A stretch of 34,513 nucleotides of DNA, from contig VXOS01000091.1 in NCBI GenBank assembly GCA_009839925.1, positions 1 to 34,513 on the forward strand. Reading direction: 5' to 3'. Source of the stretch: Chloroflexota bacterium (GTDB lineage: Bacteria; Chloroflexota; Dehalococcoidia; UBA2979). The position numbers and the translations under genes are program-made. Shown one piece after another: positions 8,270-17,124 of this stretch. Numbering within the stretch: position 1 is the first letter of the stretch; each line of letters begins with the position of its first letter. The notes under the pieces are model-generated. The model worked only from the letters and a program-made list of their open reading frames with translations, ran no database searches and was not told the DNA's origin.

Positions 8270-8520
8270 CTGCGACGGGCCGTCCGTCGATTACCCGCGT
8301 CGGGGTGTGGCTCCGGGACCAGCCGTCCGGCTTCGAGGGCAGCGCTGATCCAACCGTGCATGGCGTCGCGCACGGAGTCGAGCGCCTCGGCCTCGGTGTC
8401 GCCGTCCGACATGCAGCCGCGGAGCTCCTCGACCGTCGCGAACCAGTAGGGGCCATCGCCATCGTCGCGCTGTTGGAGGCGGATGTGGTAGGGGCGATCG
8501 AGCAAGGCTTCGGCGTTCAT
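8266..8520 (-). CDS. HicB-like (UPF0150) small protein
   Basis: An 84-residue protein with the partial RNase-H fold of HicB antitoxins: YHIRLQQRDDGDGPYWFATVEELRGCMSDGDTEAEAL, where the strand-strand-GC.S.GDT.EEA pattern is diagnostic. The helix DSVRDAMHGWISAALEAGR follows. The C-terminus is short and basic, with no clear ribbon-helix-helix DNA-binding domain. No HicA toxin (about 60 residues with a G-x-S-H-H-type motif) can be found on either strand nearby, so it is an orphan. The ATG at 8520 is the chosen start; the frame is open further upstream but that part does not resemble the family. Its stop overlaps the protease start by 4 bp. Confidence 0.75.
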   Translation of the reverse strand: MNAEALLDRPYHIRLQQRDDGDGPYWFATVEELRGCMSDGDTEAEALDSVRDAMHGWISAALEAGRLVPEPHPDAGNRRTARRR

Positions 8521-8603
8521 CGCTACGCTCTCTGCGCTGCTCAAGGGTTGACGGAGTGGATTGTTGCACATCGCAGTGTCTGTCGCGTGACCCGCACGTA
8601 CTG

Positions 8604-8633
8604 TTGACGCTGCGTGCGGGGCGCGCGGATACT
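8604..8633 (+). promoter_or_regulatory. Promoter of the ilvBNC leader
   Basis: TTGACG (8604-8609, 5/6 to consensus) and GATACT (8628-8633, 4/6) are separated by 18 nt. The predicted start is about 8640-8644, essentially at the ATG (8644) of the Leu/Val-rich leader ORF. A second TTGACG at 8548-8553 lacks a good -10 partner. Confidence 0.6.
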
Positions 8634-8643
8634 GTCCGCTGTT

Positions 8644-8739
8644 ATGAGGGCAACACTCCCCAGACCACACCTGCCCGCCTGGCGCGCGGCCGTCGCCGCC
8701 TCAACGCGCCTGCTTGTCCTCCTGCTCGTACTGCGCTAG
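8644..8739 (+). CDS. Leader peptide rich in Leu/Val codons (ilvB attenuator)
   Basis: A 31-codon ORF (ATG 8644, TAG 8737-8739). It begins with MRATLPRPHLPAW and ends with the run LLVLLLVLR at codons 23-31. The run (8710-8733) uses CTG, CTT, GTC, CTC, CTG, CTC, GTA and CTG; CTT and GTA look uncommon in the neighbouring genes. Eight consecutive Leu/Val codons just before the stop are the classical signature of leader peptides that sense charged tRNA in ilv operons. It lies between a promoter and ilvB (ATG 8860) and is followed by GC-rich alternative hairpins. There is no Shine-Dalgarno site; the promoter -10 box ends 10 nt before the ATG, so translation is probably leaderless or nearly so. The function is inferred from layout and codon content. 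Confidence 0.7.
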   Translation: MRATLPRPHLPAWRAAVAASTRLLVLLLVLR

Positions 8740-8789
8740 GCGGCGCCGCCGTAGAGGTCGCGCCGCCAATCAGCCCGCGTGACGGGCTG
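8694..8789 (+). promoter_or_regulatory. Candidate attenuator secondary structures upstream of ilvB
   Basis: GGCGGCGC (8739-8746, beginning at the leader stop codon) can pair with GCGCCGCC (8760-8767), with CGCCGCC (8694-8700) inside the leader ORF, or with the immediately adjacent GCCGCC, since 8739-8750 is a perfect palindrome. Downstream, CAGCCCG (8771-8777) pairs with CGGGCTG (8783-8789) in a 7-bp hairpin with a 5-nt loop. The first helix could be extended by GCT (8735-8737) pairing with AGC (8772-8774), which would compete with the second hairpin. No U-run follows, so whether this is a terminator or controls translation cannot be decided here. Confidence 0.45.
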
Positions 8790-8859
8790 CCGGTCGTTCG
8801 CAACAACCACACCCAGCACACAGCGTGAAGCGCGCGAAGCGGAAGAGACGGAACCCACG

Positions 8860-10563
8860 ATGAGAATGAGCGGCGCCGATATCGTCCTCGAGAGTCTGAA
8901 GCGCGTGGGCATCGACACCGTATTCGGCTACCCCGGCGGGGTCGTCCTCCCGCTCTACGATCGCTGGCCCGCCCACCCCGAGGTGCGCCACATCCTGGTG
9001 CGCCACGAGCAGGGCGGCGGCCACGCCGCCGACGGCTACGCCCGCGCCGCGGGCCGCCTCGGCTGCGCCCTCGCCACCTCCGGGCCGGGCGCGACGAACC
9101 TCGTCACGGCGGTCCAGAACGCGATGATGGACTCGGTGCCGACGCTGTTCGTGACCGGCAACGTCGCGCGCAACCTGATCGGGCGGGACGGCTTCCAGGA
9201 GGCCGACGCCACGGGAATCCTGACGCCGTGCGTGAAGCACAACTACCTCGTCATGCACGCCGAGAACCTCGCGCACACCTTCGCCGAGGCGGCCTACCTC
9301 GCCACCACCGGCCGGCCCGGGCCCGTGCATATCGACATCCCCAAGGACGTCTTCATCGACGAGGCGGAGTTCGTCTGGCCGGAGGAGGTTTCCGTCCGCG
9401 GCTACGACCTCCCCGGCGCTGCCGATGAGGCCGATATCGCTCGCGCGGCCGAGCTGATCGACGCCGCCGAGCGGCCGCTGATCATCGCCGGCCACGGCGT
9501 GATCCTCGGCGAGGCCTGCGAGGAGCTCCGGCAGTTCGCCGAGCACACGGGCGTCCCCGTGCTCAACACGCTGCTCGGCCTCGGCAGCATCCCGCGCACG
9601 CACGTCCTCTCCTACGGGATGATGGGCATGCACGGCTCCTACGAGGCGAACATGGCCGCCTCGAACGCCGACCTCGTGATCGGCATCGGCAACCGCATGG
9701 ACGACCGCGCGATCGGTCGCTTCAACGACTTCAACCACCACGCCAAGCTGATCCACGTCGACATCGACGCCGGCGAGCACGGCAAGAACCTGCCGACCGC
9801 GGTGCCGATCCTCGGGCACGTCAAGGACGTGCTGCCGCAGCTGCGCGACGCGACGCGGCAGCGCTCGCACCTCGACTGGATCCGCTGGATCGACGAGGTG
9901 CGCGATGATCACTCGCACTCGATGGCGATCCCGAGCGGGCCGCAGATGACCTCGCAGGGCGTGATCAAGCGCATCTCCGAGCGCTGCGACGACGAGACGG
10001 TGATCGTCACGGGCGTCGGCCAGCACCAGATGTGGGCCGCGCAGCACATGCGCTTCAGCTACCCGAACCAGCTCATCACCTCGGGCGGCCTCGGCACGAT
10101 GGGCTTCGAGGTTCCCGCCGCGATGGGCGCGCAGGTGGCCAAGCCGGACGCGCTGGTCTGGTCGATCTGCGGCGACGGCGGCTTCCAGATGACCCTGCAG
10201 GAGCTGGCCACGATGGTGGACGAGAACCTGCCGGTGAAGATGGCGATCATCAACAACGGCTACCTCGGCATGGTCCGCCAGTGGCAGGAGCTGTTCTACG
10301 AGGACAACTACGTCGCCGTCGCGATCAGCCAGCCGGACTTCGTGAAGCTCGGCGAGGCCTACGGCATCAAGGCGCTGCGCGTCACCGACGCCGACAAGAT
10401 CGACGGCGCCATCGCGGAGGCCAACGACCACGACGGCCCGGTCCTCGTCGACTTCCAGGTCGAGGCCGAGGGCAACGTCTGGCCGATGGTCCCCGCCGGC
10501 TCGGCGCTTTCCGAGACGGTCGAGGCGCCCCGGCCCGAGACCCCGAGCGAGGTGGCCCGATGA
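8860..10563 (+). CDS. ilvB: Acetolactate synthase large (catalytic) subunit
   Basis: A 567-residue thiamine-diphosphate enzyme making acetolactate or acetohydroxybutyrate, the first common step of Val/Leu/Ile synthesis. The three domains are complete: N-terminal PYR domain with GYPGG and catalytic E50 in VRHEQGG, a central FAD-binding domain, and a C-terminal PP domain with the GDGGF...NNGY ThDP motif (438-468). GRDGFQEAD near 108-116 is the usual AHAS channel segment. The ATG at 8860 is chosen over an upstream in-frame ATG at 8779 because the intervening residues are low-complexity and lie over the leader hairpins; a GGAAGAG-like site precedes it by about 12 nt. Its stop overlaps ilvN (ATGA). 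Expression is probably set by the Leu/Val leader upstream. Confidence 0.96.
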   Translation: MRMSGADIVLESLKRVGIDTVFGYPGGVVLPLYDRWPAHPEVRHILVRHEQGGGHAADGYARAAGRLGCALATSGPGATNLVTAVQNAMMDSVPTLFVTGNVARNLIGRDGFQEADATGILTPCVKHNYLVMHAENLAHTFAEAAYLATTGRPGPVHIDIPKDVFIDEAEFVWPEEVSVRGYDLPGAADEADIARAAELIDAAERPLIIAGHGVILGEACEELRQFAEHTGVPVLNTLLGLGSIPRTHVLSYGMMGMHGSYEANMAASNADLVIGIGNRMDDRAIGRFNDFNHHAKLIHVDIDAGEHGKNLPTAVPILGHVKDVLPQLRDATRQRSHLDWIRWIDEVRDDHSHSMAIPSGPQMTSQGVIKRISERCDDETVIVTGVGQHQMWAAQHMRFSYPNQLITSGGLGTMGFEVPAAMGAQVAKPDALVWSICGDGGFQMTLQELATMVDENLPVKMAIINNGYLGMVRQWQELFYEDNYVAVAISQPDFVKLGEAYGIKALRVTDADKIDGAIAEANDHDGPVLVDFQVEAEGNVWPMVPAGSALSETVEAPRPETPSEVAR

Positions 10564-11150
10564 GCGCCGAGCTGCGAAAGCACACCGTTGTCGCGCTCGT
10601 CGAGGACCGCCCCGGCGTCCTCAACCGTGTCGCCTCGCTGTTCCGGCGGCGCGGCTTCAACATCGACTCGCTCGCCGTCGGCACCACCGAGGAGCCGGGC
10701 ATCTCCCGCATGACCATCGTCGTCGCCAGCGAGAACGGCATCGTCGACCAGGTGCAGAAGCAGCTCGCGAAGCTGATCGACGTGATCGAGGTGGCCGACC
10801 TGACCGGCGAGGACGCGGTGATCCGCGAGCTGGCGCTGATCAAGGTGGCGTGCACCACGGAGCAGCGCCGCGAGGTGCTCGATCTGGTCGATATCTTCCG
10901 GGCGCGCGCCGTGGACGTCGCGCCGGGCAGCCTGATCATCCAGATCGTCGCGGAGGAGCGGCAGTTCAACTCGCTGATCGAGAACCTCGAGCCGTACGGG
11001 ATCCTCGAGATGACCCGCACGGGCCGGATCGCGATGCTGCGGGGCGACCAGACCACCGCCGTGCACGACCCGGAGTCCGAGGAACTGCAGCGCTTCCGCC
11101 ACAGCTCCGGGCGCCGCCCGGCGGGCGAGCTGCCGTACGTGAGCGACTAG
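10560..11150 (+). CDS. ilvN: Acetolactate synthase small (regulatory) subunit
   Basis: A 196-residue regulatory subunit that binds IlvB and gives feedback inhibition by valine or other branched-chain amino acids. The N-terminal ACT domain is clear (VALVEDRPGVLNRVASLF, GFNIDSLAVG, residues 9-45). The C-terminal small-subunit domain (about 85-160) contains ELALIKVA and AVDVAPGSLIIQI. A tail of about 35 residues (GDQTTAVHDP... to the end) makes it longer than the usual 160-175. The ATG overlaps the ilvB stop by 4 bp, consistent with stoichiometric coupled translation. Confidence 0.95.
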   Translation: MSAELRKHTVVALVEDRPGVLNRVASLFRRRGFNIDSLAVGTTEEPGISRMTIVVASENGIVDQVQKQLAKLIDVIEVADLTGEDAVIRELALIKVACTTEQRREVLDLVDIFRARAVDVAPGSLIIQIVAEERQFNSLIENLEPYGILEMTRTGRIAMLRGDQTTAVHDPESEELQRFRHSSGRRPAGELPYVSD

Positions 11151-11153
11151 CGA

Positions 11154-11187
11154 CCCGCATCGCGGGCGACGCCTGCCCTCGGGCAGG
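11154..11187 (+). promoter_or_regulatory. Two small hairpins between ilvN and ilvC
   Basis: CCCGC-ATC-GCGGG (11154-11166) and CCTGCC-CTCG-GGCAGG (11172-11187) are tandem perfect stems in the 54-nt gap. The second ends 3 nt before the GGAGAGG Shine-Dalgarno site (11191-11197) of ilvC. They may stabilise or pace the transcript; no U-run makes either a clear terminator. Confidence 0.45.
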
Positions 11188-11204
11188 TGTGGAGAGGACG
11201 AGAC

Positions 11205-12203
11205 GTGGCCAGGATCTTCTACGACGAGGACGCTGACCTCGGGCTGCTGCAGGACCGCCGCATTGGCGTGATCGGCTACGGCTCGCAGGGGCACGCGCAC
11301 GCGCTGAACCTGCAGGACTCCGGCCTCACGGTCGCCGTCGGCCTCTACCCCGGCTCGCCCTCGTGGGAGAAGGCGCAGGGGGACGGCCTCACGGTCGGCA
11401 GCGTCGCCGACGTGGCTCGCGACTCGGACGTGCTGATGATGCTCGTCCCGGACCAGGTGCAGCGCCAGGTCTACGAGGATCACGTCGCCCCGCACATGGC
11501 CGAGGGCAAGACCCTGATGTTCGCCCACGGCTTCAACGTGCACTTCAACCAGATCGACGCCCCGGCCGATGTCGACGTCTCGATGATCGCGCCGAAGGGG
11601 CCGGGCCACCTCGTGCGCCGCGAGTACCTGAGCGGGCTCGGGGTGCCGGCGCTGGTCGCGATCCACCAGGACGCCAGCGAGTCGGCGCTGCAGCTCGCGC
11701 TCGCCTACGGCAAGGGCATCGGCAGCGCGCGCGCCGGGATCCTGCAGACGACGTTCCTGGAGGAGACGGAGACTGACCTGTTCGGCGAGCAGGTAATCCT
11801 CTGCGGCGGGCTGACCTCGCTGATCAAGGCCGCCTACGAGACGCTCGTCGAGGCCGGCTATCAGCCCGAGTCCGCCTACTTCGAGACCTTCCACGAGGTG
11901 AAGCTGATCGTCGACCTGCTCTACGAGGGCGGCATGGAGTACATGCGCTACTCGATCAGCGACACCGCCGAGTACGGCGACTACACGCGCGGCCCGCGCG
12001 TGATCGACGCGAGCGTGAAGGACCGGATGCGCGCGATCCTCGACGAGATTCGCAGCGGCCAGTTCGCGAGCGAGTGGATCGCCGAGAACCAGGCCGGCCG
12101 CGCGCGCTTCCTCGCGCTGCGCCGCCTCAACGCGGAGCACCCGATCGAGGAGGTCGGCAAGGAAGTGCGGGCGATGATGAAGTGGCTGGGAGAGCAGAAG
12201 TAA
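11205..12203 (+). CDS. ilvC: Ketol-acid reductoisomerase, class I
   Basis: A 332-residue class I KARI converting acetolactate to dihydroxyisovalerate (and the Ile homologue) with Mg2+ and NAD(P)H. Motifs: Rossmann [12 protein letters not shown] at 24-35, [22 protein letters not shown], the metal site [10 protein letters not shown], and [16 protein letters not shown] with [14 protein letters not shown]. The GTG at 11205 is chosen over a GTG at 11187 because GGAGAGG (11191-11197) sits 7 nt before it and the protein then starts [12 protein letters not shown], like its relatives. The cofactor loop reads [10 protein letters not shown]; residue 48 is Tyr where an Arg is usual, while Ser51 and Ser53 remain, so NADPH preference may be altered. 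TAA is followed after 2 nt by the Leu-rich leader ORF of leuA. Confidence 0.95.
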   Translation: MARIFYDEDADLGLLQDRRIGVIGYGSQGHAHALNLQDSGLTVAVGLYPGSPSWEKAQGDGLTVGSVADVARDSDVLMMLVPDQVQRQVYEDHVAPHMAEGKTLMFAHGFNVHFNQIDAPADVDVSMIAPKGPGHLVRREYLSGLGVPALVAIHQDASESALQLALAYGKGIGSARAGILQTTFLEETETDLFGEQVILCGGLTSLIKAAYETLVEAGYQPESAYFETFHEVKLIVDLLYEGGMEYMRYSISDTAEYGDYTRGPRVIDASVKDRMRAILDEIRSGQFASEWIAENQAGRARFLALRRLNAEHPIEEVGKEVRAMMKWLGEQK

Positions 12204-12205
12204 CG

Positions 12206-12298
12206 ATGTCCTCCCTCGCCCTCGCGTCCGCCGGCGGCGTCCGCTCCGCCCTCGCCTTACCGGGCGGCCTCATGCTTCTCCGGCCCTCCGCCGCCTGA
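12206..12298 (+). CDS. Leucine-rich leader peptide upstream of leuA
   Basis: A 30-codon ORF (ATG 12206, TGA 12296-12298) that starts 2 nt after the ilvC stop. Seven of its 30 codons are Leu, arranged as MSSLALAS, SALALPGGLMLLRP and a short tail; there is one Val. It includes TTA at codon 18 (very rare in a genome this GC-rich) and CTT at codon 24. The last Leu codons fall just upstream of, and inside, a very strong hairpin whose loop contains the stop codon. GGGAGAG at the end of ilvC, about 12 nt upstream, may serve as ribosome site, or it may be translated by reinitiation after ilvC. It matches a leucine-sensing leader for leuA; function is inferred. Confidence 0.6.
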   Translation: MSSLALASAGGVRSALALPGGLMLLRPSAA

Positions 12299-12346
12299 GC
12301 GGTCGGGAGGGCTCCGGAGAGCGCAGGGCGTGACGACAGGACGCCC
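12278..12346 (+). promoter_or_regulatory. Candidate leuA attenuator hairpins
   Basis: CTCCGG (12278-12283) pairs with CCGGAG (12314-12319), CCCTCC (12284-12289) with GGAGGG (12306-12311), and CCGC (12291-12294) with GCGG (12299-12302). The loop is CTGA, which contains the leader stop codon; a 2-nt bulge (CT, 12312-12313) separates the outer stems. A ribosome reaching the stop would melt the helix, whereas one stalled on earlier Leu codons would not. A second stem, GGGCGT (12326-12331) with ACGCCC (12341-12346), follows. There is no U-run. Confidence 0.5.
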
Positions 12347-12387
12347 GCACGAGCAGCAGCGGCACGGGTGAGGACAGTGACGGAACG

Positions 12388-13932
12388 ATGAGCGACAAGG
12401 TCTATATCTTCGACACCACGCTCCGCGACGGCGAGCAATCCGCCGGCGTGGGCTTCACGATCGAGGACAAACTCGAGGTGGCGCGGCAGCTCGCCCGCCT
12501 CAACGTGGACATCATCGAGGCGGGCTTCCCGTTCTCCTCGCCGGGAGACTTCGAGGCCGTCTCGCTGATCGCGCGCGAGGTACGGGGCCCGATGATCGCC
12601 GGCCTCGCGCGGGCGCACCCGGACGACGTGGACTCGTGCTGGAACGCCGTCTCGCAGGCGGAGACGCCTCGCATCCACGTCTTCATCTCGGCCAGCGAGA
12701 TTCACATGGCGCACCAGCTGCGCAAGAACCGCGAGGACGTGATGGAGATGGCGCGCGCCGCCGTCGCCCGCGCCAAGAGCTACTGCGAGGACGTCGAGTT
12801 CTCGCCCATGGACGCCACACGCTCCGACCGCGAGTTCGTGTACCAGCTCCTGCAGGCCGCGATCGAGGAGGGCGCGACGACGGTCAACATCCCGGACACC
12901 GTTGGCTACGCCCTGCCGCAGGAGTTCGGCGAACTCATCGCCGCGGTGCGCGAGAACGTCCCGGACATCGACCGGGCTCGCATCTCCGTGCACTGCCACA
13001 ACGACCTCGGCATGGCGACGGCGAACTCGCTGTCAGGCGTGCTCAACGGCGCCCGCCAGGTCGAGGGCGCGATCAACGGCATCGGCGAGCGCGCCGGGAA
13101 CACCTCGATCGAAGAGGTGATCATGGCCATCAGCACGCGCGGCGACTTCGGCCACGTCCACACCAACGTGAAGACCGATGAGCTCTACCGCGCGAGCCGC
13201 ATCGTCGAGCGCGTCTCGGGGATGGCCGTGCAGTCGAACAAGGCGGTGGTGGGGCGCAACGCGTTCCGGCACTCCTCCGGCATCCACCAGGACGGCGTGC
13301 TCAAGCTGCGCGAGACGTACGAGATCATGGACCCGGCGTCGATCGGCATCCCCGTCGGCGACTCGATCGTGCTGACGAAGGTCTCCGGCCGCCACGGCCT
13401 GCGCGCGCGCATCGCCGACCTCGGCGTCGAGCTTGACGAAGAGGCGCTGGGCCGCGTGTACGACGCGTTCAAGGACGTCGCGGACCGCAAGGACGAGGTG
13501 GACGACCGCGACCTGCAGGCGATCCTCTCCGAGCAGGCGCAGGTGCAGGTCCAGGAGCAGTGGCAGCTCGACCTCGTGCAGGTTTCGGCGGGCGACCACT
13601 CCTCCCCGACCGCGACGGTGCGGCTGCTGGACCCCGAGGGCGAGCTGCAGCAGGACGCCGCGATCGGCACCGGCCCGGTCGACGCGATCTACCAGGCGAT
13701 CAACCGCGTGATGAACGTCGAGAACGAGCTCACGGAGTTCAGCGTGAAGTCCGTGACCGAGGGCATCGATGCCGTCGGCGAGGTCACGATCCGCATCGAG
13801 GCGTCGGGCCGCACCTACACCGGCCGCGCCGCCGACACGGACATCCTCGTGGCCTCGGCGCGCGCCTACATGCACGCGCTCAACCGCTACCTCAACACGA
13901 CCGCGCCGCAGGCCGCGGCCGCCACGGGCTGA
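12388..13932 (+). CDS. leuA: 2-isopropylmalate synthase
   Basis: A 514-residue acetyl-CoA-dependent synthase that commits 2-oxoisovalerate to leucine. The DRE-TIM barrel has FDTTLRDGEQSAGVGF (R13, D14, Q17), the metal-binding SVHCHNDLGMA (H202, H204), and GIGERAGN with NAFRHSSGIHQDG in the flexible subdomain. The C-terminal LeuA allosteric domain (about 390-505) is present, so feedback inhibition by leucine is expected. The ATG at 12388 follows the Leu-rich leader and hairpins. The AFRHSSGIHQDGVLK pattern separates it from homocitrate or citramalate synthase; the separate cimA at 19270 supports that. Confidence 0.95.
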   Translation: MSDKVYIFDTTLRDGEQSAGVGFTIEDKLEVARQLARLNVDIIEAGFPFSSPGDFEAVSLIAREVRGPMIAGLARAHPDDVDSCWNAVSQAETPRIHVFISASEIHMAHQLRKNREDVMEMARAAVARAKSYCEDVEFSPMDATRSDREFVYQLLQAAIEEGATTVNIPDTVGYALPQEFGELIAAVRENVPDIDRARISVHCHNDLGMATANSLSGVLNGARQVEGAINGIGERAGNTSIEEVIMAISTRGDFGHVHTNVKTDELYRASRIVERVSGMAVQSNKAVVGRNAFRHSSGIHQDGVLKLRETYEIMDPASIGIPVGDSIVLTKVSGRHGLRARIADLGVELDEEALGRVYDAFKDVADRKDEVDDRDLQAILSEQAQVQVQEQWQLDLVQVSAGDHSSPTATVRLLDPEGELQQDAAIGTGPVDAIYQAINRVMNVENELTEFSVKSVTEGIDAVGEVTIRIEASGRTYTGRAADTDILVASARAYMHALNRYLNTTAPQAAAATG

Positions 13933-13936
13933 GAAT

Positions 13937-13980
13937 CCGGCCCCCTCTCCCTGGGGAGAGGGCGGGGGTGAGGGGGAGGC
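13937..13980 (-). repeat. GC-rich intergenic inverted repeat, copy 2
   Basis: CCCCCTCTCCCTGGGGAGAGGGCGGGGGTGAGGGGG reads as the reverse orientation of the family at 57-100. It folds on itself through CCCTCTCCC/GGGAGAGGG and lies 3 nt after the leuA stop, so it could act as a transcription barrier. Confidence 0.7.
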
Positions 13981-14028
13981 CTACCGCCTGCCTCGAGAGC
14001 CCCGATAGGCGCAACGTGGCGTCGGAGG

Positions 14029-14074
14029 CGCCCTCACCCTGACCCTCTCCCTCGGGGAGAGGGGACCGGAGGGA
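14029..14074 (+). repeat. GC-rich intergenic inverted repeat, copy 3
   Basis: CCCTCACCCTGACCCTCTCCC followed by CTCGGGGAGAGGGG is the same unit in forward orientation. With copy 2 it forms a large inverted pair across the 206-nt leuA-leuC gap. Nothing else except a -10-like TACAAT is seen in the gap. Confidence 0.7.
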
Positions 14075-14103
14075 GTGCGCTGCGGCAGTCAAGCGTTGGC
14101 TCG

Positions 14104-14109
14104 TACAAT
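14104..14109 (+). promoter_or_regulatory. Candidate -10 box upstream of leuC
   Basis: TACAAT (5/6 to TATAAT) lies 29 nt before the leuC ATG; a -35 box is not convincing. Between them, ATG at 14122 opens a six-codon ORF (MRRGHG) whose TGA overlaps the leuC ATG. This may be chance, since the same bases include a purine-rich GAGACGGGGG ribosome site. Confidence 0.4.
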
Positions 14110-14138
14110 GGGCGGCGCTGCATGAGACGGGGGCACGG

Positions 14139-15592
<1,454 letters not shown>

Positions 15593-15593
<1 letters not shown>

Positions 15594-16189
15594 TGGACCC
15601 CGTCAGTCGCGTCGTCGGGAAGGCGATCCCGCTCAACCGCGCCAACGTCGACACCGACCAGATCATCCCCGCCAAGTACCTCAAGCGCATCGAGCGCACG
15701 GGCTATGGCCCATTCGCCTTCGAGGCCTGGCGCGCCGACCCGGACTTCGTGCTCAACAACCCGGCGTACGAGGGCGCGCCGATCCTGATCGCGCAGCAGA
15801 ACCTCGGCTCCGGCTCCAGTCGCGAGCACGCGGTGTGGGCGATCCAGGGCCTCGGCGTGAGCGCGCTGATCGCGCCCTCCTTCGCCGACATCTTCAAGAA
15901 CAACTGCTTCCAGGGCGGCGTCCTCACGGTCGAGCTGGCGCAGGAGGACGTCGACTGGCTGATGGCGCGCGCCGAGGAGACGCCGGATGCGGAGATCGAG
16001 GTGGACCTCGAATCGCAGACGGTGCGCGCCGGACCCGGGTGGGAGCGCAGCTTCGAGATCGACGCCTTCCGCAAGTACCGTCTGCTGCGCGGCCTCGACG
16101 ATATCGGGATGACGCTCGAGTACGAGGCCGACGTCGAGCGCTTCGAGGAGGCCCGATCGCCGCTGCTGCCCACGGTGGCGGCGGACTGA
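15593..16189 (+). CDS. leuD: 3-isopropylmalate dehydratase small subunit
   Basis: A 198-residue swivelling domain that pairs with LeuC. Motifs: PLNRANVDTDQIIPAKYLK at 13-31, the GSGSSREHAVWA loop at 72-83 that contacts substrate, and FADIFKNNCFQGGVL at 97-111. The length is normal for the bacterial LeuD type. ATG 15593 shares one base with the leuC stop, ensuring coupled synthesis of the two subunits. Confidence 0.96.
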
Positions 16190-17082
16190 CCACGCCCGAC
16201 CACGCCGCCGTCCTCGCCCGCGCCGTTCCCGGCGCCGATCCCGCGAGCGCGCGCGTCATTGGCGAGGGGTGGGGCGCGACCGCCTACCGCCTCGGCGAGC
16301 GCACCGTCCGCGTGCTCAATCCCCGAGCCTATGCCGGGAGCGCCGAGGCGGGCTACGCGCGGGAGCCCGCGCTGCACGCCATGCTTGCGGGCCGGGGCAT
16401 CCCCACGCCCGCCAACTCCGAGGCAATCCTCGGCGACGACGGGCGGCTCGCGGCCGTCGCGTACGACCACATCGAGGGCGTGACGGTCGGCGCCCTGGGC
16501 CGCGCGGCGCGGGCGGCGCTCGCGCGCGAGGTGGCCGCGATGCTGACGGCGCTGCACGCCGTGCCCGTCGAGGAGCCGCGCGCGCTCGGCGTTCCCGAGA
16601 TCGACCTCGGCGAGGAGCTGTACCGCCCGATGGTCGAGGCGTCCCTGCCGCGCCTCGGGCCGCGCGGCCGGACGTGGCTTGAGCAGCGCTTCGCCGCGTT
16701 CATCGGGGGTGGCGGGTCGAGGATCGCGCCGCGCGTGCTCGTGCACGGCGATCTGGCGTGCAGCCACCTGCTGGCCGGCAGGGCTGGAGGGCTGGCGGGT
16801 GTGATCGACTGGGCCGAAGCACGGATCGCCGATCCCGCGTACGACTTCGCGGCGCTGATCGCCGAGTGCCCGCGCACCTTCGCCGAGCAGGTGATCGCCG
16901 GGTACGGCGGTCCGGCGAGCGGCGACCCCGACATGCGCCGCCGCGCCACGTTCTACGTTGAAGCGCTACCGGTCTGGGAGGTCCGTTTCGGCGTCGACCT
17001 CGATGGCCAACCCGATCCGCGTGCGGGCGTGCGCCGTATCGCGGCGCGGGCGGGCGCGGAGGCGCGGCGCGATAGACGCTAG
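16186..17082 (+). CDS. APH-family phosphotransferase (aminoglycoside/choline kinase-like)
   Basis: About 298 residues of protein-kinase-like APH fold. A Gly-rich loop is seen at VIGEGWGATAYRLG (about 24-37), a catalytic HGD at 187-189 in LVHGDLACSHLL (H194 replaces the more usual Asn), and the metal-binding D208 in GVIDWAEARIADPAYD. No ATG, GTG or TTG fits the start. The only in-frame initiation-like codon near the domain start is CTG at 16186, which overlaps the leuD stop as CTGA, so translation may begin by termination-reinitiation. A start farther downstream would cut into the fold. The substrate is unknown; the family includes aminoglycoside, homoserine, choline and fructosamine kinases. 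The place between leuD and leuB suggests co-transcription rather than a proven leucine role. Confidence 0.75.
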   Translation: MTTPDHAAVLARAVPGADPASARVIGEGWGATAYRLGERTVRVLNPRAYAGSAEAGYAREPALHAMLAGRGIPTPANSEAILGDDGRLAAVAYDHIEGVTVGALGRAARAALAREVAAMLTALHAVPVEEPRALGVPEIDLGEELYRPMVEASLPRLGPRGRTWLEQRFAAFIGGGGSRIAPRVLVHGDLACSHLLAGRAGGLAGVIDWAEARIADPAYDFAALIAECPRTFAEQVIAGYGGPASGDPDMRRRATFYVEALPVWEVRFGVDLDGQPDPRAGVRRIAARAGAEARRDRR

Positions 17083-17124
17083 CCCGCCCCGCGCTACACT
17101 CCGCCCGCGCGCAAGGAGGCCAGC

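Noticed and set aside
8533-8643. hicA toxin gene partnering the HicB-like protein
   Set aside because: No open frame of about 60 codons with the HicA histidine motif exists on either strand on this side or downstream before the protease.
10359-12140. 593-codon minus-strand open frame opposite ilvB, ilvN and ilvC
   Set aside because: It is the antisense shadow of clearly conserved plus-strand genes in very GC-rich DNA, and its translation is low-complexity and resembles no protein family.
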